Positions 7,915 through 15,809 of a DNA stretch of 51,088 bases are shown piece by piece. A program made the position numbers and the translations under genes. The DNA is from an uncultured Aeromonadaceae bacterium (GTDB lineage Bacteria; Pseudomonadota; Gammaproteobacteria; Enterobacterales; Aeromonadaceae): contig CAMFKP010000025.1 of assembly GCA_945957385.1 (NCBI GenBank), positions 1 through 51,088 on the forward strand, written 5' to 3'. How positions within the stretch are numbered: position 1 is the stretch's first letter; the number at the start of each line of letters is the position of its first letter. Under the pieces are notes generated by a model. It did no database searches. It was not told where the DNA came from and saw nothing but the letters and a program-made list of their open reading frames with translations.

Positions 7915-8454
7915 TCACAGTGATCCTAGAGGTGCCTGCAACCGCTCGGCAAATCGGTGCTCCAGCTCGTTTAAGGTGGCACCGGAGGCTCCCATCGCCT
8001 CATAGAAAGCCAACGGCTGGTTGTACTGCATGCCGATGTAATAGGCACTGGCCTTCATGGGGGTCAGCACCTCATCCATCGAACTTTGGATCACGCCCTC
8101 ACTGGAGTAGGTAAACTCGGTGGCGCCGGCGGTGACCACCAGCTGCATCTCCTTATTTTTGAGTGCCGTACCGCCAGGCCCGAAGGCCCATCCGTATGAC
8201 CATACCGCATTCAGGTAGGCCTTGAGCATCGGTGTCAGGTTGAACCAGTGGATCGGGAACAAGAAGACAATCCGATCGGCTGCTTCGGCGGCGCGCTGCT
8301 CGGCGGTCACATCAAAGGCTGCCAGATCCGAGCCATACAGGCTCTCCAGATTGCGTACCGTGACGTTCGCACTGCGCTCGGCGACGGCTTGCAGCGCCTT
8401 GATGGCAGTGGATTGTTCAGGGTAGGGGTGGGAGACAATAACCAGTGTTTTCAT
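7915..8454 (-). CDS. NAD(P)H oxidoreductase, flavodoxin-like fold
   Basis: 179-residue flavodoxin-fold quinone/nitro-reductase-type enzyme of the Flavodoxin_2 (KefF/MdaB/YheR) family; FMN or FAD bound, cytosolic. The start MKTLVIVSHPYPEQS is beta-strand 1 and the phosphate loop, FPIHWFNLTPMLKAYLNAVW is the conserved flavin/dimer segment, and YGWAFGPGG is typical. The likely reaction is two-electron reduction of quinones or other electrophiles; the substrate is unknown. GAGG is well placed before the ATG. It lies 63 bp behind the DUF1330 gene on the same strand, and the pair is divergent from a LysR gene, which suggests a small stress-inducible operon. Confidence 0.8.
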   Translation of the reverse strand: MKTLVIVSHPYPEQSTAIKALQAVAERSANVTVRNLESLYGSDLAAFDVTAEQRAAEAADRIVFLFPIHWFNLTPMLKAYLNAVWSYGWAFGPGGTALKNKEMQLVVTAGATEFTYSSEGVIQSSMDEVLTPMKASAYYIGMQYNQPLAFYEAMGASGATLNELEHRFAERLQAPLGSL

Positions 8455-8517
8455 TGGAACCTCAAAAAGTTAGAACATGCCGCCGATGGGTGACGGCACT
8501 ACGGAGGGGGCGGGTGA

Positions 8518-8832
8518 TTAGCGGGACTCTGTCGCCGGCTCAATGCCGCTGATGAGCCAGGCGTTGCTGCGGGAGCCGGCCAGTCGAAACGGCAGGAGCG
8601 CCTGGTACTCGTCACTGGCGTACCAGGCGCCAGCCGCTTCTCGATTGGGAAATTGCAGGATGACGAGATTGCCCAGTGGCTCATCGCCTTCAACCACCTC
8701 CAGCTGGCCCCCCAGCACCAACAGCTGGCCGCCAAAGGCGTGGTAGCTCGATGCGACTCCCTGCAGATAGGGCCGCATGGCATCGCGATCATGAATCCGT
8801 GCATCAAAAACAAAGTAAGCGGGTTTGGACAT
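8518..8832 (-). CDS. DUF1330 family protein
   Basis: 104-residue protein with a dimeric alpha/beta-barrel (ferredoxin-like) fold of the DUF1330 type: AYFVFDARIHD at the start, a central GGQLLVLGGQLEVVEGDE, and FPNREAAGAWYASDEYQALL. Members are small cytosolic proteins of unknown function, often next to oxidoreductases. AGGAG lies 9 bp before the ATG. It is the first gene of the pair with the flavodoxin-fold reductase and faces the LysR gene at 9111 across a 278-bp control region. Confidence 0.75.
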   Translation of the reverse strand: MSKPAYFVFDARIHDRDAMRPYLQGVASSYHAFGGQLLVLGGQLEVVEGDEPLGNLVILQFPNREAAGAWYASDEYQALLPFRLAGSRSNAWLISGIEPATESR

Positions 8833-9013
8833 GTGGAGTTCTCCTGCGGCTCAGTAAAAAATTAATCCCGTGCAGGCCTGTAAAGATCCGCTTTGCTTTC
8901 TGGCAGTTAGCGGCTGGCTGCAAACACCAGCCGACTGACTTCCCTGTGACACGTTTCAGTCTGGTTGTCATGCGTTGTCAGTCGGTATGACGCATTATTG
9001 ACCACGGAATTAA

Positions 9014-9037
9014 CAACCATAAGTCGCTATATGGTTG
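9014..9037. promoter_or_regulatory. Inverted repeat, probable LysR operator
   Basis: A perfect 8-bp inverted repeat, CAACCATA-N8-TATGGTTG, about 75 bp upstream of the LysR start and between it and the divergent DUF1330-reductase pair. Its inner part contains the T-N11-A spacing usual for LysR binding sites. A second, looser repeat (ATGCGT-N14-ACGCAT) lies just to the left. Confidence 0.5.
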
Positions 9038-9110
9038 ATGCTTTCATAACATAGAGTTGTGTATTGCGGGGTGTGAACAAGGCCAACGGCGGCCTGAGAG
9101 AGGAAGCCTC

Positions 9111-10067
9111 ATGGATATATCGCAGCGTGTCCGGGCCATTTTGTCGTTTGTCGAAGCGGTAGATGGTGGCAGCTTTGCCGCGGCTAGTCGGGCGTTGGGT
9201 ATCAGCGCCGCCGCGGTCAGCAAGAATGTGGCGGGACTGGAGCAGGCGCTGGGGGTGCGGTTGATGAACCGTACCACCCGCACCTTGAGTCTGACCGATG
9301 AGGGAACCCTGTTCTTGAAGCAGGCGCGCATCGCCCTGGAGGCGCTCGATGCCGCCGTCGATGTGTTGGCCGAGCAACGGGTTGAAACCAGCGGCCATGT
9401 GCGCATCTCCAGCAGCGCGGCCTTTGGTCGGGATCATCTGTTGCCGGTGTTACCCGGGTTGCAGACTCGCTATCCGGCGCTGTCAGTGGAGGTGGACTTC
9501 GACGATCAGGTCATCGATCTGGTTCGAGATGGCTACGATCTGGCACTGCGCGGCGGCCATATCGCCGACTCGGCACTGGTGGCCCGCCCTGTGTGTCAGC
9601 TTAATATGGTGCTGGTGGCCTCGCCGGATTATCTGGAGCGACAGGGGATCCCTAGAACTCCCCAGGATCTGGCGGTGCATCGGCTTATCGTGCGGCGCTT
9701 TCTGGCCGGAAGAGTCTCACCTTGGAGTTTCAGGCGAGGTGATGGTGGCCTCATCACCCAGGATCTGACCCCCGCCGTGCTGACCCTCTCGGCTCCGGAA
9801 GCCTTGACGCAGGCTGCGTTGCAGGGCATGGGCATTGCTCAGGTCGGGGTCCATCATGCCTGGTCCTATCTACAATCTGGACAGCTCAAGGCGTTGCTGG
9901 TTGGCCAGCATGATCCGGGCCATTACGAGATGGTGCTGCAGTATCCCCATCGTGCCTTGATGGCGCCCCGGGTCCGGGTGACGGTCGATTATCTGTTAGC
10001 GGCTTTTGCCGAGGATGAGGCGCTGCATGTACCGCTATCGGCACTCGACGATTATGCCGCCCGGTAG
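9111..10067 (+). CDS. LysR-family transcriptional regulator
   Basis: 318-residue LysR regulator: an N-terminal winged helix-turn-helix (FVEAVDGGSFAAASRALGIS, then AAAVSKNVAGLEQALGVRL and NRTTRTLSLTDEG) and a co-inducer domain from about residue 92 (VRISSSAAFGRDHLLPVLP). It resembles the DhcR/PecT-like branch that controls oxidoreductases. The ATG at 9111 is chosen because AGAGGAAG precedes it and the helix-turn-helix then starts at the usual place; the upstream in-frame codon at 9057 adds an unlikely leader. It is divergent from the DUF1330-reductase pair, which it probably regulates. A degraded relative of this gene lies at 16.96-17.24 kb. Confidence 0.85.
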   Translation: MDISQRVRAILSFVEAVDGGSFAAASRALGISAAAVSKNVAGLEQALGVRLMNRTTRTLSLTDEGTLFLKQARIALEALDAAVDVLAEQRVETSGHVRISSSAAFGRDHLLPVLPGLQTRYPALSVEVDFDDQVIDLVRDGYDLALRGGHIADSALVARPVCQLNMVLVASPDYLERQGIPRTPQDLAVHRLIVRRFLAGRVSPWSFRRGDGGLITQDLTPAVLTLSAPEALTQAALQGMGIAQVGVHHAWSYLQSGQLKALLVGQHDPGHYEMVLQYPHRALMAPRVRVTVDYLLAAFAEDEALHVPLSALDDYAAR

Positions 10068-10088
10068 GGCGGCATAGCGGTCGTCAAA

Positions 10089-10144
10089 GTAACTTTGACG
10101 TGGTTACTTTGAGGTGGTCACTTCGATGTAGTTACTTCGCCGCA
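10089..10144. repeat. Four imperfect 14-bp tandem repeats
   Basis: Four units in a row: GTAACTTTGACGTG, GTTACTTTGAGGTG, GTCACTTCGATGTA and GTTACTTCGCCGCA. They cover the space between the convergent LysR and cupin genes and reach into the last codons of the cupin gene. The first unit also forms a near-palindrome (GTCAAAGT-A-ACTTTGAC, 10083-10099). Confidence 0.6.
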
Positions 10145-10551
10145 GGCTGATCGAGCGTCCCGGCATACTGGGCATCGCTGACCAGTTCCAACCAGGCGGC
10201 CGCCTCGCCATCCTCATATTCCTGAATGGCAATATGGCTCATGGCGGTCAAAGGGGCCGCGCCGTGCCAGTGAATTTCGCCTGGCGCGATCCAGACCAGA
10301 TCACCGGCCCGGATCTCCTCGATGGGTTCTCCTTTTCGCTGGATTTGGCCGCAACCAGCCACCACGATCAGCATCTGGCCGAGCGGGTGGCTGTGCCATG
10401 CGGTTCGCGCCGCGGGCTCGAAGGTGACCGTGGCAGCCGAGAATCGGGCGGGCGCCTCCGGCTGGTACAGACCGTCGATACGGACGCGGCCGGTAAACCA
10501 GTTGTCAGGACCTTGCAGGGAAGGGAGGGAACCATTGCGTAGGATCTGCAT
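10132..10551 (-). CDS. Cupin-domain protein
   Basis: 139-residue single-domain cupin. Motif 1 is WHSHPLGQMLIVVAGCGQIQ with His-x-His, and motif 2 is GDLVWIAPGEIHWHGA with its His; together they form the usual metal site in a beta-barrel. This version (NWFTGRVRIDGLY near the start, TAMSHIAIQEY near the end) is like cupins often found beside MFS exporters and carboxymuconolactone-type genes; the substrate is unknown. The ATG at 10551 has AGGAG 8 bp upstream and lies only 6 bp behind the MFS gene, so it is the last gene of a four-gene operon. A longer in-frame reading of the same strand from 10911 is antisense to nothing and lies inside the MFS gene, so it is not the start. Confidence 0.8.
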   Translation of the reverse strand: MQILRNGSLPSLQGPDNWFTGRVRIDGLYQPEAPARFSAATVTFEPAARTAWHSHPLGQMLIVVAGCGQIQRKGEPIEEIRAGDLVWIAPGEIHWHGAAPLTAMSHIAIQEYEDGEAAAWLELVSDAQYAGTLDQPAAK

Positions 10552-10556
10552 GCTAT

Positions 10557-11765
10557 TTACTCCTGTGTGATGTATGAGGGAGGGCTCAGACGCCTGCCAT
10601 TGCCGATGATCAGGGTGGCGGTGATGAGCAGCAGGGCACTGGCGACAAAGGTGGCCTCGACCGAGAGCAGATCCAGCAAGAGACCGCCGAAAGCGGCGCC
10701 CAGCATGATGGCCAGCTGAATGGCGGCCACCATCAATCCACCGCCACTCTCCGGCGCATCTTGAATACCATCGGCGATCCAGGCCGACCAGCCGACCGGG
10801 ATGGCGGCATTGATGGCCCCCCACAGGGTCATGGCCAATGCCACGCCCCAGAGTTGATGTTCGACCCGCAGCAGCGTCAGCGTGACCAGGGCCAGAGCCA
10901 GCGGCAGCCAACGCAACAGCCGGTAGAGATGGTTAGCCAGCGCCGCGCTAGCGGCCGTGGTGCCGACAAATCCGGCCAGACCCAGTGCCAGCAGCAAGGC
11001 GGAGAGTTGCGGCACGCTGACATGGCTGCGGGTCTCCAGAAATGGCCGCAGGTAGGTAAAGGCGGCGAAGGCCCCGGCAAAGGTCAGCATGACGCCCTGC
11101 ATGGCAAATTGCACATGACGGCGTTGCAGCAGGGCTCCGACCGAGCCGGTGCTTCCGGTGGGCTGCGGTGGCATGGTCGGCAGAGCCCACCATAACCAGA
11201 GAACATTGATGACAACCATCGGTGTGAGCAACCAGAAGACACCGCGCCAGCCGATGAAATCGCCCAGATAGCTGCCCAGGGGGGCGGCAAAGGCGGTCGC
11301 CACGGCGCTGCCCAGATAGATCAAGCCTAGCGCTCGGGGAATGGCTGCCTGATCGACCAGCCGCATGACGGTAGCCGTGGCTTGAGCCCAGAAACCGCCA
11401 ATCACGATCCCCAGCAGGGCGCGCGAGAGCATCAAGAAGCCAAAATTGGGGCTGATGGCAATCAGGCACAAGGAGAGCAACATCAGGAGTGTGAGTCCGC
11501 TCAGCAGGTGGCGCCGATCCAGACGGGCGCTTAACCGGGCGATGAGCAGGCTGCTGCCGACGGCGAAGAACCCGGAGATCGAGATGGCAAGCCCTGCTTG
11601 CCCTTCGGTCGTCTGCAGATCCCGGGCAATCGGAGTCAGCAGACTGACCGGCATAAACTCGGCGGCGATCAGCAGGGCCACGCACATCGACAGAGCGGCC
11701 ACGCCTCCCCAATGACTGACGGTTGGCGAAGGCAGGTTCTCGGAGCCTGAGATGGCGGAATTCAT
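10557..11765 (-). CDS. MFS drug/purine-efflux type transporter (NepI-like)
   Basis: 402-residue major facilitator protein with about 12 membrane segments. The N-terminal half, LIAAEFMPVSLLTPIARDL, then GQAGLAISISGFFAVGSSLL, LDRRHLLSG and LLGIVIGGFWAQA, is close to the DHA1 proton antiporters NepI/YdhP/AraJ, which export purine nucleosides, sugars or drugs. The substrate here is not known. AAGGA lies about 10 bp before the ATG. The start is one base past the cyclophilin-like gene's stop and its end is 6 bp from the cupin start, so it belongs to the operon that opens with the hydrolase at 13495. Confidence 0.8.
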   Translation of the reverse strand: MNSAISGSENLPSPTVSHWGGVAALSMCVALLIAAEFMPVSLLTPIARDLQTTEGQAGLAISISGFFAVGSSLLIARLSARLDRRHLLSGLTLLMLLSLCLIAISPNFGFLMLSRALLGIVIGGFWAQATATVMRLVDQAAIPRALGLIYLGSAVATAFAAPLGSYLGDFIGWRGVFWLLTPMVVINVLWLWWALPTMPPQPTGSTGSVGALLQRRHVQFAMQGVMLTFAGAFAAFTYLRPFLETRSHVSVPQLSALLLALGLAGFVGTTAASAALANHLYRLLRWLPLALALVTLTLLRVEHQLWGVALAMTLWGAINAAIPVGWSAWIADGIQDAPESGGGLMVAAIQLAIMLGAAFGGLLLDLLSVEATFVASALLLITATLIIGNGRRLSPPSYITQE

Positions 11766-11766
11766 A

Positions 11767-12267
11767 CTAGATCTTTTCCTTTGACAGAGGCTTGAAGCCC
11801 TGGCCGGCTCCGGAGCCTGAATCAGCCGTCAGCGGTATGAGGGTCAGGGTCGTTGGGCTCTCGATCCGGAGTGCGCGACTAATCACCTCGGGTGCGCCCT
11901 TGATATGGCCTAATCGGATTAGCCCCTTGGAGTAGCCGAAATCGTGGTGAAACAGCGCCAGATTGCCCCAGGGCGCGTAGTAGCTGATGTCACCAACCTG
12001 CGGATCGACACCGGCGGGCGCCCCCTGGGTCGTCAGCTGGCGCGGCAGATAACCAATGGTTTCGGTATCGGCATACGCTTCGACGCTCAGCGTCAGGGGC
12101 AGCAGGGCGTAGAAATCGCGCCCGCTCGGTGTGTCGTCGAGCGAGGCCTGCAAGCGATGGCCATTGATTTCGAGTTGAATGTTCATGGTCTCCCCTCGGG
12201 TTTGATGGGCAACGAAGCTGCCGAGCAGTAGTAGCAGGATCAGCGGTTGGCGAATGGTCGGAAGCAT
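11767..12267 (-). CDS. Exported cyclophilin-like protein
   Basis: 166-residue protein. The first about 25 residues (MLPTIRQPLILLLLLGSFVA) form a signal peptide or membrane anchor. The rest matches the small bacterial cyclophilin-like family: MNIQLEINGHRLQASLDDTP, then DFYALLPLTLSVEAYADTET, IGYLPRQLTT, and GDISYYAPWGNLALFHHDFG with GLIRLGHI. Proteins of this family have the cyclophilin beta-barrel but lack most prolyl-isomerase residues, so the activity is unknown. GGGAGGA lies 8 bp before the ATG at 12267, which decides against the longer reading from 12414. It lies between the exported hydrolase and the MFS gene in one operon. Confidence 0.78.
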   Translation of the reverse strand: MLPTIRQPLILLLLLGSFVAHQTRGETMNIQLEINGHRLQASLDDTPSGRDFYALLPLTLSVEAYADTETIGYLPRQLTTQGAPAGVDPQVGDISYYAPWGNLALFHHDFGYSKGLIRLGHIKGAPEVISRALRIESPTTLTLIPLTADSGSGAGQGFKPLSKEKI

Positions 12268-12421
12268 GGGCAGTTCCTCCCTGGAGCATGGGGTTACAGG
12301 CGGTCGCGGCTGCCTTGAGTGAAGTAGTGGGTCGGAAAAAAGCGCGGCCATAGGCGAGCCGCGCAAAGGACTTAGTGTCTTGCCGACCAGAGCGCATTCA
12401 GCGACTCCGGGCACTTGAGGG

Positions 12422-13495
12422 TTATTTCAAGTTCGTTTTGAAAAACTGCGCGATTTTGTCAAACGGGATCTTGTCCATTCGGTCGTACAAGTCGACGTGA
12501 TTGGCTCCTTTGACGATCAACAGCTCCTTCGGTTCATTGGCGGCCGCGTAGGCGGTTTCGCTGAAGTAGCGTGAGTGAGCATTTTCACCATGGACCAGCA
12601 GCAGCGGGCGTGGCGAGATCTCCTTGATGTAGCTGAGGAGCGGCATATTCATGAAGGACAACGGCGTGGTCTGGGTCCAGGCGTTACCGGAGTTGACCGC
12701 TCGAGGGTGATAGCCCCGCTTGGTCATGTAGTAGTCGTGGTAGTCCACCATGAATTGCGCCTCACCCCCCTTCAGTTGGTTGTAGGGCGGCTGGTAGGCC
12801 GGAGCCCCGTTTTCGGCATCCTTCCAGCGCTGCTGGCCCAGTTGTTCGAGGATCTGGGTACGCTGTTCCAGCGGCATGCTGTCGTTGTAGCCCTTGGACA
12901 TCACGCGGGTCATGTCGTACATGGTACTGGTGACGACGGCCTTGATCCGCTTGTCCACGGCGGTGGCATTCAACGCCATGCCGCCCCAGCCACAGATGCC
13001 GAGGATGCCGATGCGATTGCGGTCGACCTCGGGTTGCAGGCCGAGAAAATCCACGGCAGCACTGAAGTCTTCGGTGTTGATATCCGGGGAGGCGACATTG
13101 CGGGGCTGGCCACCGCTCTCGCCGGTATAGGAGGGGTCAAACGCCAGGGCGACGAGGCCACGCTCCGCCAGGGTTTGGGCATAAAGACCGCTCGATTGCT
13201 CTTTCACCGCGCCAAAGGGGCCGCCGACGGCAATGGCCGCCAGCTTGTTATTTCCCCGGTCTTTCGGCAGATAGAGGTCGGCCACCAGCGTGATGCCGTA
13301 ACGGTTCTTGAAGGTGACCTTGCGATGATCCACCTTGCTGCTTTGGGCAAAGGTTTTATCCCATTCGGTGACCATGGAGACGGGGGCGGTGGGATCGGCT
13401 GATTGGGCATGGCTCATGGCGGAGACTCCGGTTAATGCGGCACCCAACAACAGGGCAGACGCGATAGCGCTCAGTTTTTTGGGTAGAACATTCAT
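12422..13495 (-). CDS. Exported alpha/beta hydrolase with Cys nucleophile elbow
   Basis: 357-residue hydrolase with a Sec signal peptide (MNVLPKKLSAIASALLLGAA, cleavage probably after SHAQ or SHA). The core has DLYLPKDRG, the oxyanion strand, then GILGICGWGGMALNATAV where the nucleophile position is Cys instead of Ser, as in YcjY-like and dienelactone-hydrolase-like enzymes; the acid and His are probably in LLVHGENAHSRYFSE and KGANHVDLYD. The substrate is unknown. The start at 13495 is chosen because a GGGAG site lies 8 bp upstream and the signal peptide begins there. It heads the operon with the cyclophilin-like, MFS and cupin genes and is divergent from the LysR gene at 13696. Confidence 0.8.
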   Translation of the reverse strand: MNVLPKKLSAIASALLLGAALTGVSAMSHAQSADPTAPVSMVTEWDKTFAQSSKVDHRKVTFKNRYGITLVADLYLPKDRGNNKLAAIAVGGPFGAVKEQSSGLYAQTLAERGLVALAFDPSYTGESGGQPRNVASPDINTEDFSAAVDFLGLQPEVDRNRIGILGICGWGGMALNATAVDKRIKAVVTSTMYDMTRVMSKGYNDSMPLEQRTQILEQLGQQRWKDAENGAPAYQPPYNQLKGGEAQFMVDYHDYYMTKRGYHPRAVNSGNAWTQTTPLSFMNMPLLSYIKEISPRPLLLVHGENAHSRYFSETAYAAANEPKELLIVKGANHVDLYDRMDKIPFDKIAQFFKTNLK

Positions 13496-13614
13496 GGCAA
13501 GGCTCCCTGGCGGTTGACCCATGGTTTGTGGCTCAGACGTTGGTGGTTTTGTGAGCCATGCCCTGCATTTTAGGGAGAATAATTAGTGATGATTAGACGT
13601 GTTTTGTTGATAAC

Positions 13615-13637
13615 ATTAATGCGTTATTGTGATTAAT
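13615..13637. promoter_or_regulatory. Probable LysR operator between hydrolase operon and its regulator
   Basis: ATTAAT-N11-ATTAAT, a symmetric pair with the T-N11-A spacing of LysR sites, placed between the divergent hydrolase (start 13495) and LysR (start 13696) genes. The surrounding stretch is AT-rich, as expected for a shared promoter region. Confidence 0.5.
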
Positions 13638-13695
13638 CTGGGCGTCCGATGGGGCATAAGACGACCGCCGGGTGGACGGCAGGAAGTGGTGCAAG

Positions 13696-14580
13696 ATGAA
13701 GAGTCGCGAGAATTACAACGATCTCCATGTGTTTATGCTGGTGGCGCGCGAAGGCAGCTTTACCAAGGCGGCGGCCCGCCTGGGGCTCGTGCAGTCCGGG
13801 ATCAGCCGCACCATCCGCGATCTCGAGGCGCGACTCGGGGTGCAGCTTCTGGTGCGGACCACGCGCCGCCTGTCACTGACTCCGGCCGGTGAACAGTTGT
13901 ATCGAACCACCCAGAGCAGTTTTCAGTCGCTGGATGCCGGGCTGGCCACGCTCGCCCATTTTCGGGACACGCCGTCCGGCACGGTGCGGATCAATGCCAG
14001 CCAGTATGCGATTGACAAGATACTGTTGCCCAAGCTGGCCTCGTTCCGGCAACGCTATCCCGATATTCGCCTGGAGCTCATCAGCGAGAGCCGCTTCGTC
14101 AACATCATCGACGAGCGCTTTGATGCCGGAGTCCGGCCGGGCGACGAGGTCGACGAGGGGATGGTGGCGGTGCGGATCGCACCCGACATGGAGATGGTGA
14201 TGGTGGCCACACCAGAGCACTTCCTGCAATACGGTTTTCCACAGACGCTGGCTGATCTGGCGCTACACCCCTGCATCGCCTATCAGTTTGCCGACGGCAG
14301 CCTTTATCAGTGGGAGTTGTGGGATGAAGGCAAGTTGGTTAAACACAAACCGCAAGGGCAGTGGGTCTTCTCGGACAGCTATATGGAGGCTGCGGCGGCC
14401 AGGGCGGGATTGGGGCTGGCCTATGTGCCCGAGGATCTGGTGGCTAAGGATCTCGGCCGTGGTAACCTCATCCAGGTTCTGCAGAATTTCAGCCATCGCC
14501 TGGATGGCCAGCATCTCTATTACCCGCACCGCAATGTCTCGCCGGCGCTACGCATGGTCATCGAAACCCTCAAGCTCTGA
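13696..14580 (+). CDS. LysR-family transcriptional regulator
   Basis: 294-residue LysR regulator. The winged helix is at residues 8-65 (LHVFMLVAREGSFTKAAARL, VQSGISRTIRDLEARLGVQL, then TTRRLSLTPAGEQLY), followed by the effector-binding domain (GTVRINASQYAIDKILLPKL onward). AGGAAG about 9 bp before the ATG at 13696 decides against the in-frame codon at 13672. It is divergent from the hydrolase-cyclophilin-MFS-cupin operon and is the likely regulator of that operon. The inducer is unknown. Confidence 0.85.
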   Translation: MKSRENYNDLHVFMLVAREGSFTKAAARLGLVQSGISRTIRDLEARLGVQLLVRTTRRLSLTPAGEQLYRTTQSSFQSLDAGLATLAHFRDTPSGTVRINASQYAIDKILLPKLASFRQRYPDIRLELISESRFVNIIDERFDAGVRPGDEVDEGMVAVRIAPDMEMVMVATPEHFLQYGFPQTLADLALHPCIAYQFADGSLYQWELWDEGKLVKHKPQGQWVFSDSYMEAAAARAGLGLAYVPEDLVAKDLGRGNLIQVLQNFSHRLDGQHLYYPHRNVSPALRMVIETLKL

Positions 14581-14835
14581 TTGGCTAAGTGTTGTGGGAA
14601 AATTAATCAAACGTGGATTGCGCGCAGTGTTTTATTTCCGGATTGATGGGGTGTCTATCCATCGAGTCTTAGATGCTTGCTTTGAGTCAACGTTATCGGT
14701 GGTTTCCGAGCAATCAAAAGACTGGCCTGACTTTTCCTTCAGTCTCATCGTACTGCGTCAATAGCGGTCACAATGATTGGTTGCCACTGGCGTAGATGCT
14801 GAGCTTTCTACCTACTGATAGCAAACATAAGTCAC

Positions 14836-14948
14836 ATGGCATTGTTCATGGCACCGCAATGGTCTGCTTTGAGGTCGACACCGATTCCATGAAAGGCGGA
14901 ACACATGCCGACATGGTATCGGTTTTTTTATCTGTGGCGTCCGGCAAC
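14836..14948 (+). repeat. Duplicated structured intergenic element, copy 2 (candidate RNA)
   Basis: Direct-orientation partner of 7549-7663. GGCATTGTTC (14838-14847) pairs with GAACACATGCC (14899-14909) over ten base pairs with one bulged C. In copy 1 both strands of this helix differ (TTCAC and GTGAGAA) yet still pair, which is the compensatory pattern expected of a conserved RNA helix. As in copy 1 the 3' strand lies in the loop of the terminator hairpin. The element is 256 bp beyond the LysR stop and about 300 bp before the SRPBCC gene. Confidence 0.6.
14880..14929 (+). terminator. Intrinsic terminator inside element copy 2
   Basis: ACCGATTCCATG pairs with CATGGTATCGGT with one mismatch (T opposite T) and runs into seven T. 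Same position and loop length as in copy 1. The single mismatch makes it weaker than its partner. Confidence 0.65.
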
Positions 14949-14949
14949 G

Positions 14950-15242
14950 GTCGACGCTGTCATGCCCATTCTGACTGTGACGCTCCGGCAAGCACCAGTA
15001 CCCACTGACCTTGACGAACTCAACCCGGCGTGGCGGCCATGAGTTTCGCATTGCTGTTACTCATAACAATACCCATCACCAATCTCAATGATATTAGTTG
15101 TGCTTATTAGTCTAATAAAAATACTGCATTAGATTTATTTCTCTCTCGGTCCCACTATCAACACCAAGACAGCAAGCAGCACGGTATGAAATGACTGCTG
15201 CGACGCTGAACCCACGTCAACCACGACTCGAGGAATAGATCC
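14950..15242. promoter_or_regulatory. Promoter region of the SRPBCC gene with an inverted repeat
   Basis: AT-rich from 15060 on. TTATTAG-T-CTAATAA at 15104-15118 is a perfect 7-bp inverted repeat, and ATTAG recurs at 15092 and 15130, so this could be an operator for the SRPBCC gene. A GAGGAAT ribosome site precedes its ATG. No gene was seen in the interval. Confidence 0.4.
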
Positions 15243-15767
15243 ATGACCATGAACGCCATCATCTGGCCTGAAGGCTACATCCCCGGCTTTACCGAAAACT
15301 ATGTCTCTAACGAAGTCATCGTTGCAGGGCTCTCTGCGGCAGAGATCTGGCCGCTGCTGAGTACCCCCTCGCTTTGGCCAACTTACTATGCCAACTCCGC
15401 CAACGTGCGCTTCTACGATGACAAAGGGCCAGTACTGGCCGAGGACGATCGCTTCTACTTCGAGACGTTCGGTTTCCCGGTCGAGGCCCAGTGCAATGAA
15501 TATGTGTCACCCGCCGATGGCCAACCAGGCCGCGTTGCCTGGCACGGCTGGGCAGGCGAGGAGGGCACAGAGGGGCGCCTCGACGTGCATCACGCCTGGC
15601 TGGTTGAAGATCTGGAGGGGGGCCGGGTACGCATCCTCACTCAGGAGACACAAAAAGGAAAACCGGCCGAGGAGTTACATAACACCAAACCCAATCCGAT
15701 GCTCAACGGCCATCAGGATTGGCTGGATGGTCTGGTGGCGGCTGCTCGCAAGATCAAAGCCCAGTGA
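15243..15767 (+). CDS. SRPBCC-fold protein
   Basis: 174-residue protein of the START/Bet v1-like SRPBCC superfamily. The order is right for the fold: an N-terminal strand ending in SNEVIVAGLSAAEIWPLLST (the typical helix after strand 1), a central DDRFYFETFGFPVEAQCNEY, GRVAWHGWAG, then HHAWLVEDLEGGRVRILTQE and a long C-terminal helix HQDWLDGLVAAARKI. Such proteins bind hydrophobic ligands in a deep pocket; ligand and role are unknown. GAGGAAT gives the start at 15243. It faces a convergent LysR gene 42 bp away that may or may not control it. Confidence 0.8.
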   Translation: MTMNAIIWPEGYIPGFTENYVSNEVIVAGLSAAEIWPLLSTPSLWPTYYANSANVRFYDDKGPVLAEDDRFYFETFGFPVEAQCNEYVSPADGQPGRVAWHGWAGEEGTEGRLDVHHAWLVEDLEGGRVRILTQETQKGKPAEELHNTKPNPMLNGHQDWLDGLVAAARKIKAQ

Positions 15768-15809
15768 GCGTTCAGCCCGCGTATGGCGCGTTGTGATCTG
15801 TTCCCCCGG

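Noticed and set aside
10552..10911. Long minus-strand open frame running into the cupin gene from 10911
   Set aside because: The added residues are a shadow of the MFS gene in another frame; the cupin has its own ribosome site and ATG at 10551.
12575..13402. 275-residue plus-strand open frame opposite the hydrolase
   Set aside because: Composition is a mirror of the GC-rich hydrolase codons, with no ribosome site or known domain.
7549..14948. The twin elements as attL/attR of an integrative element
   Set aside because: No integrase or tRNA is present, the copies are imperfect, and both contain a terminator with compensatory changes, which fits a structured RNA or repeat better than an attachment site.
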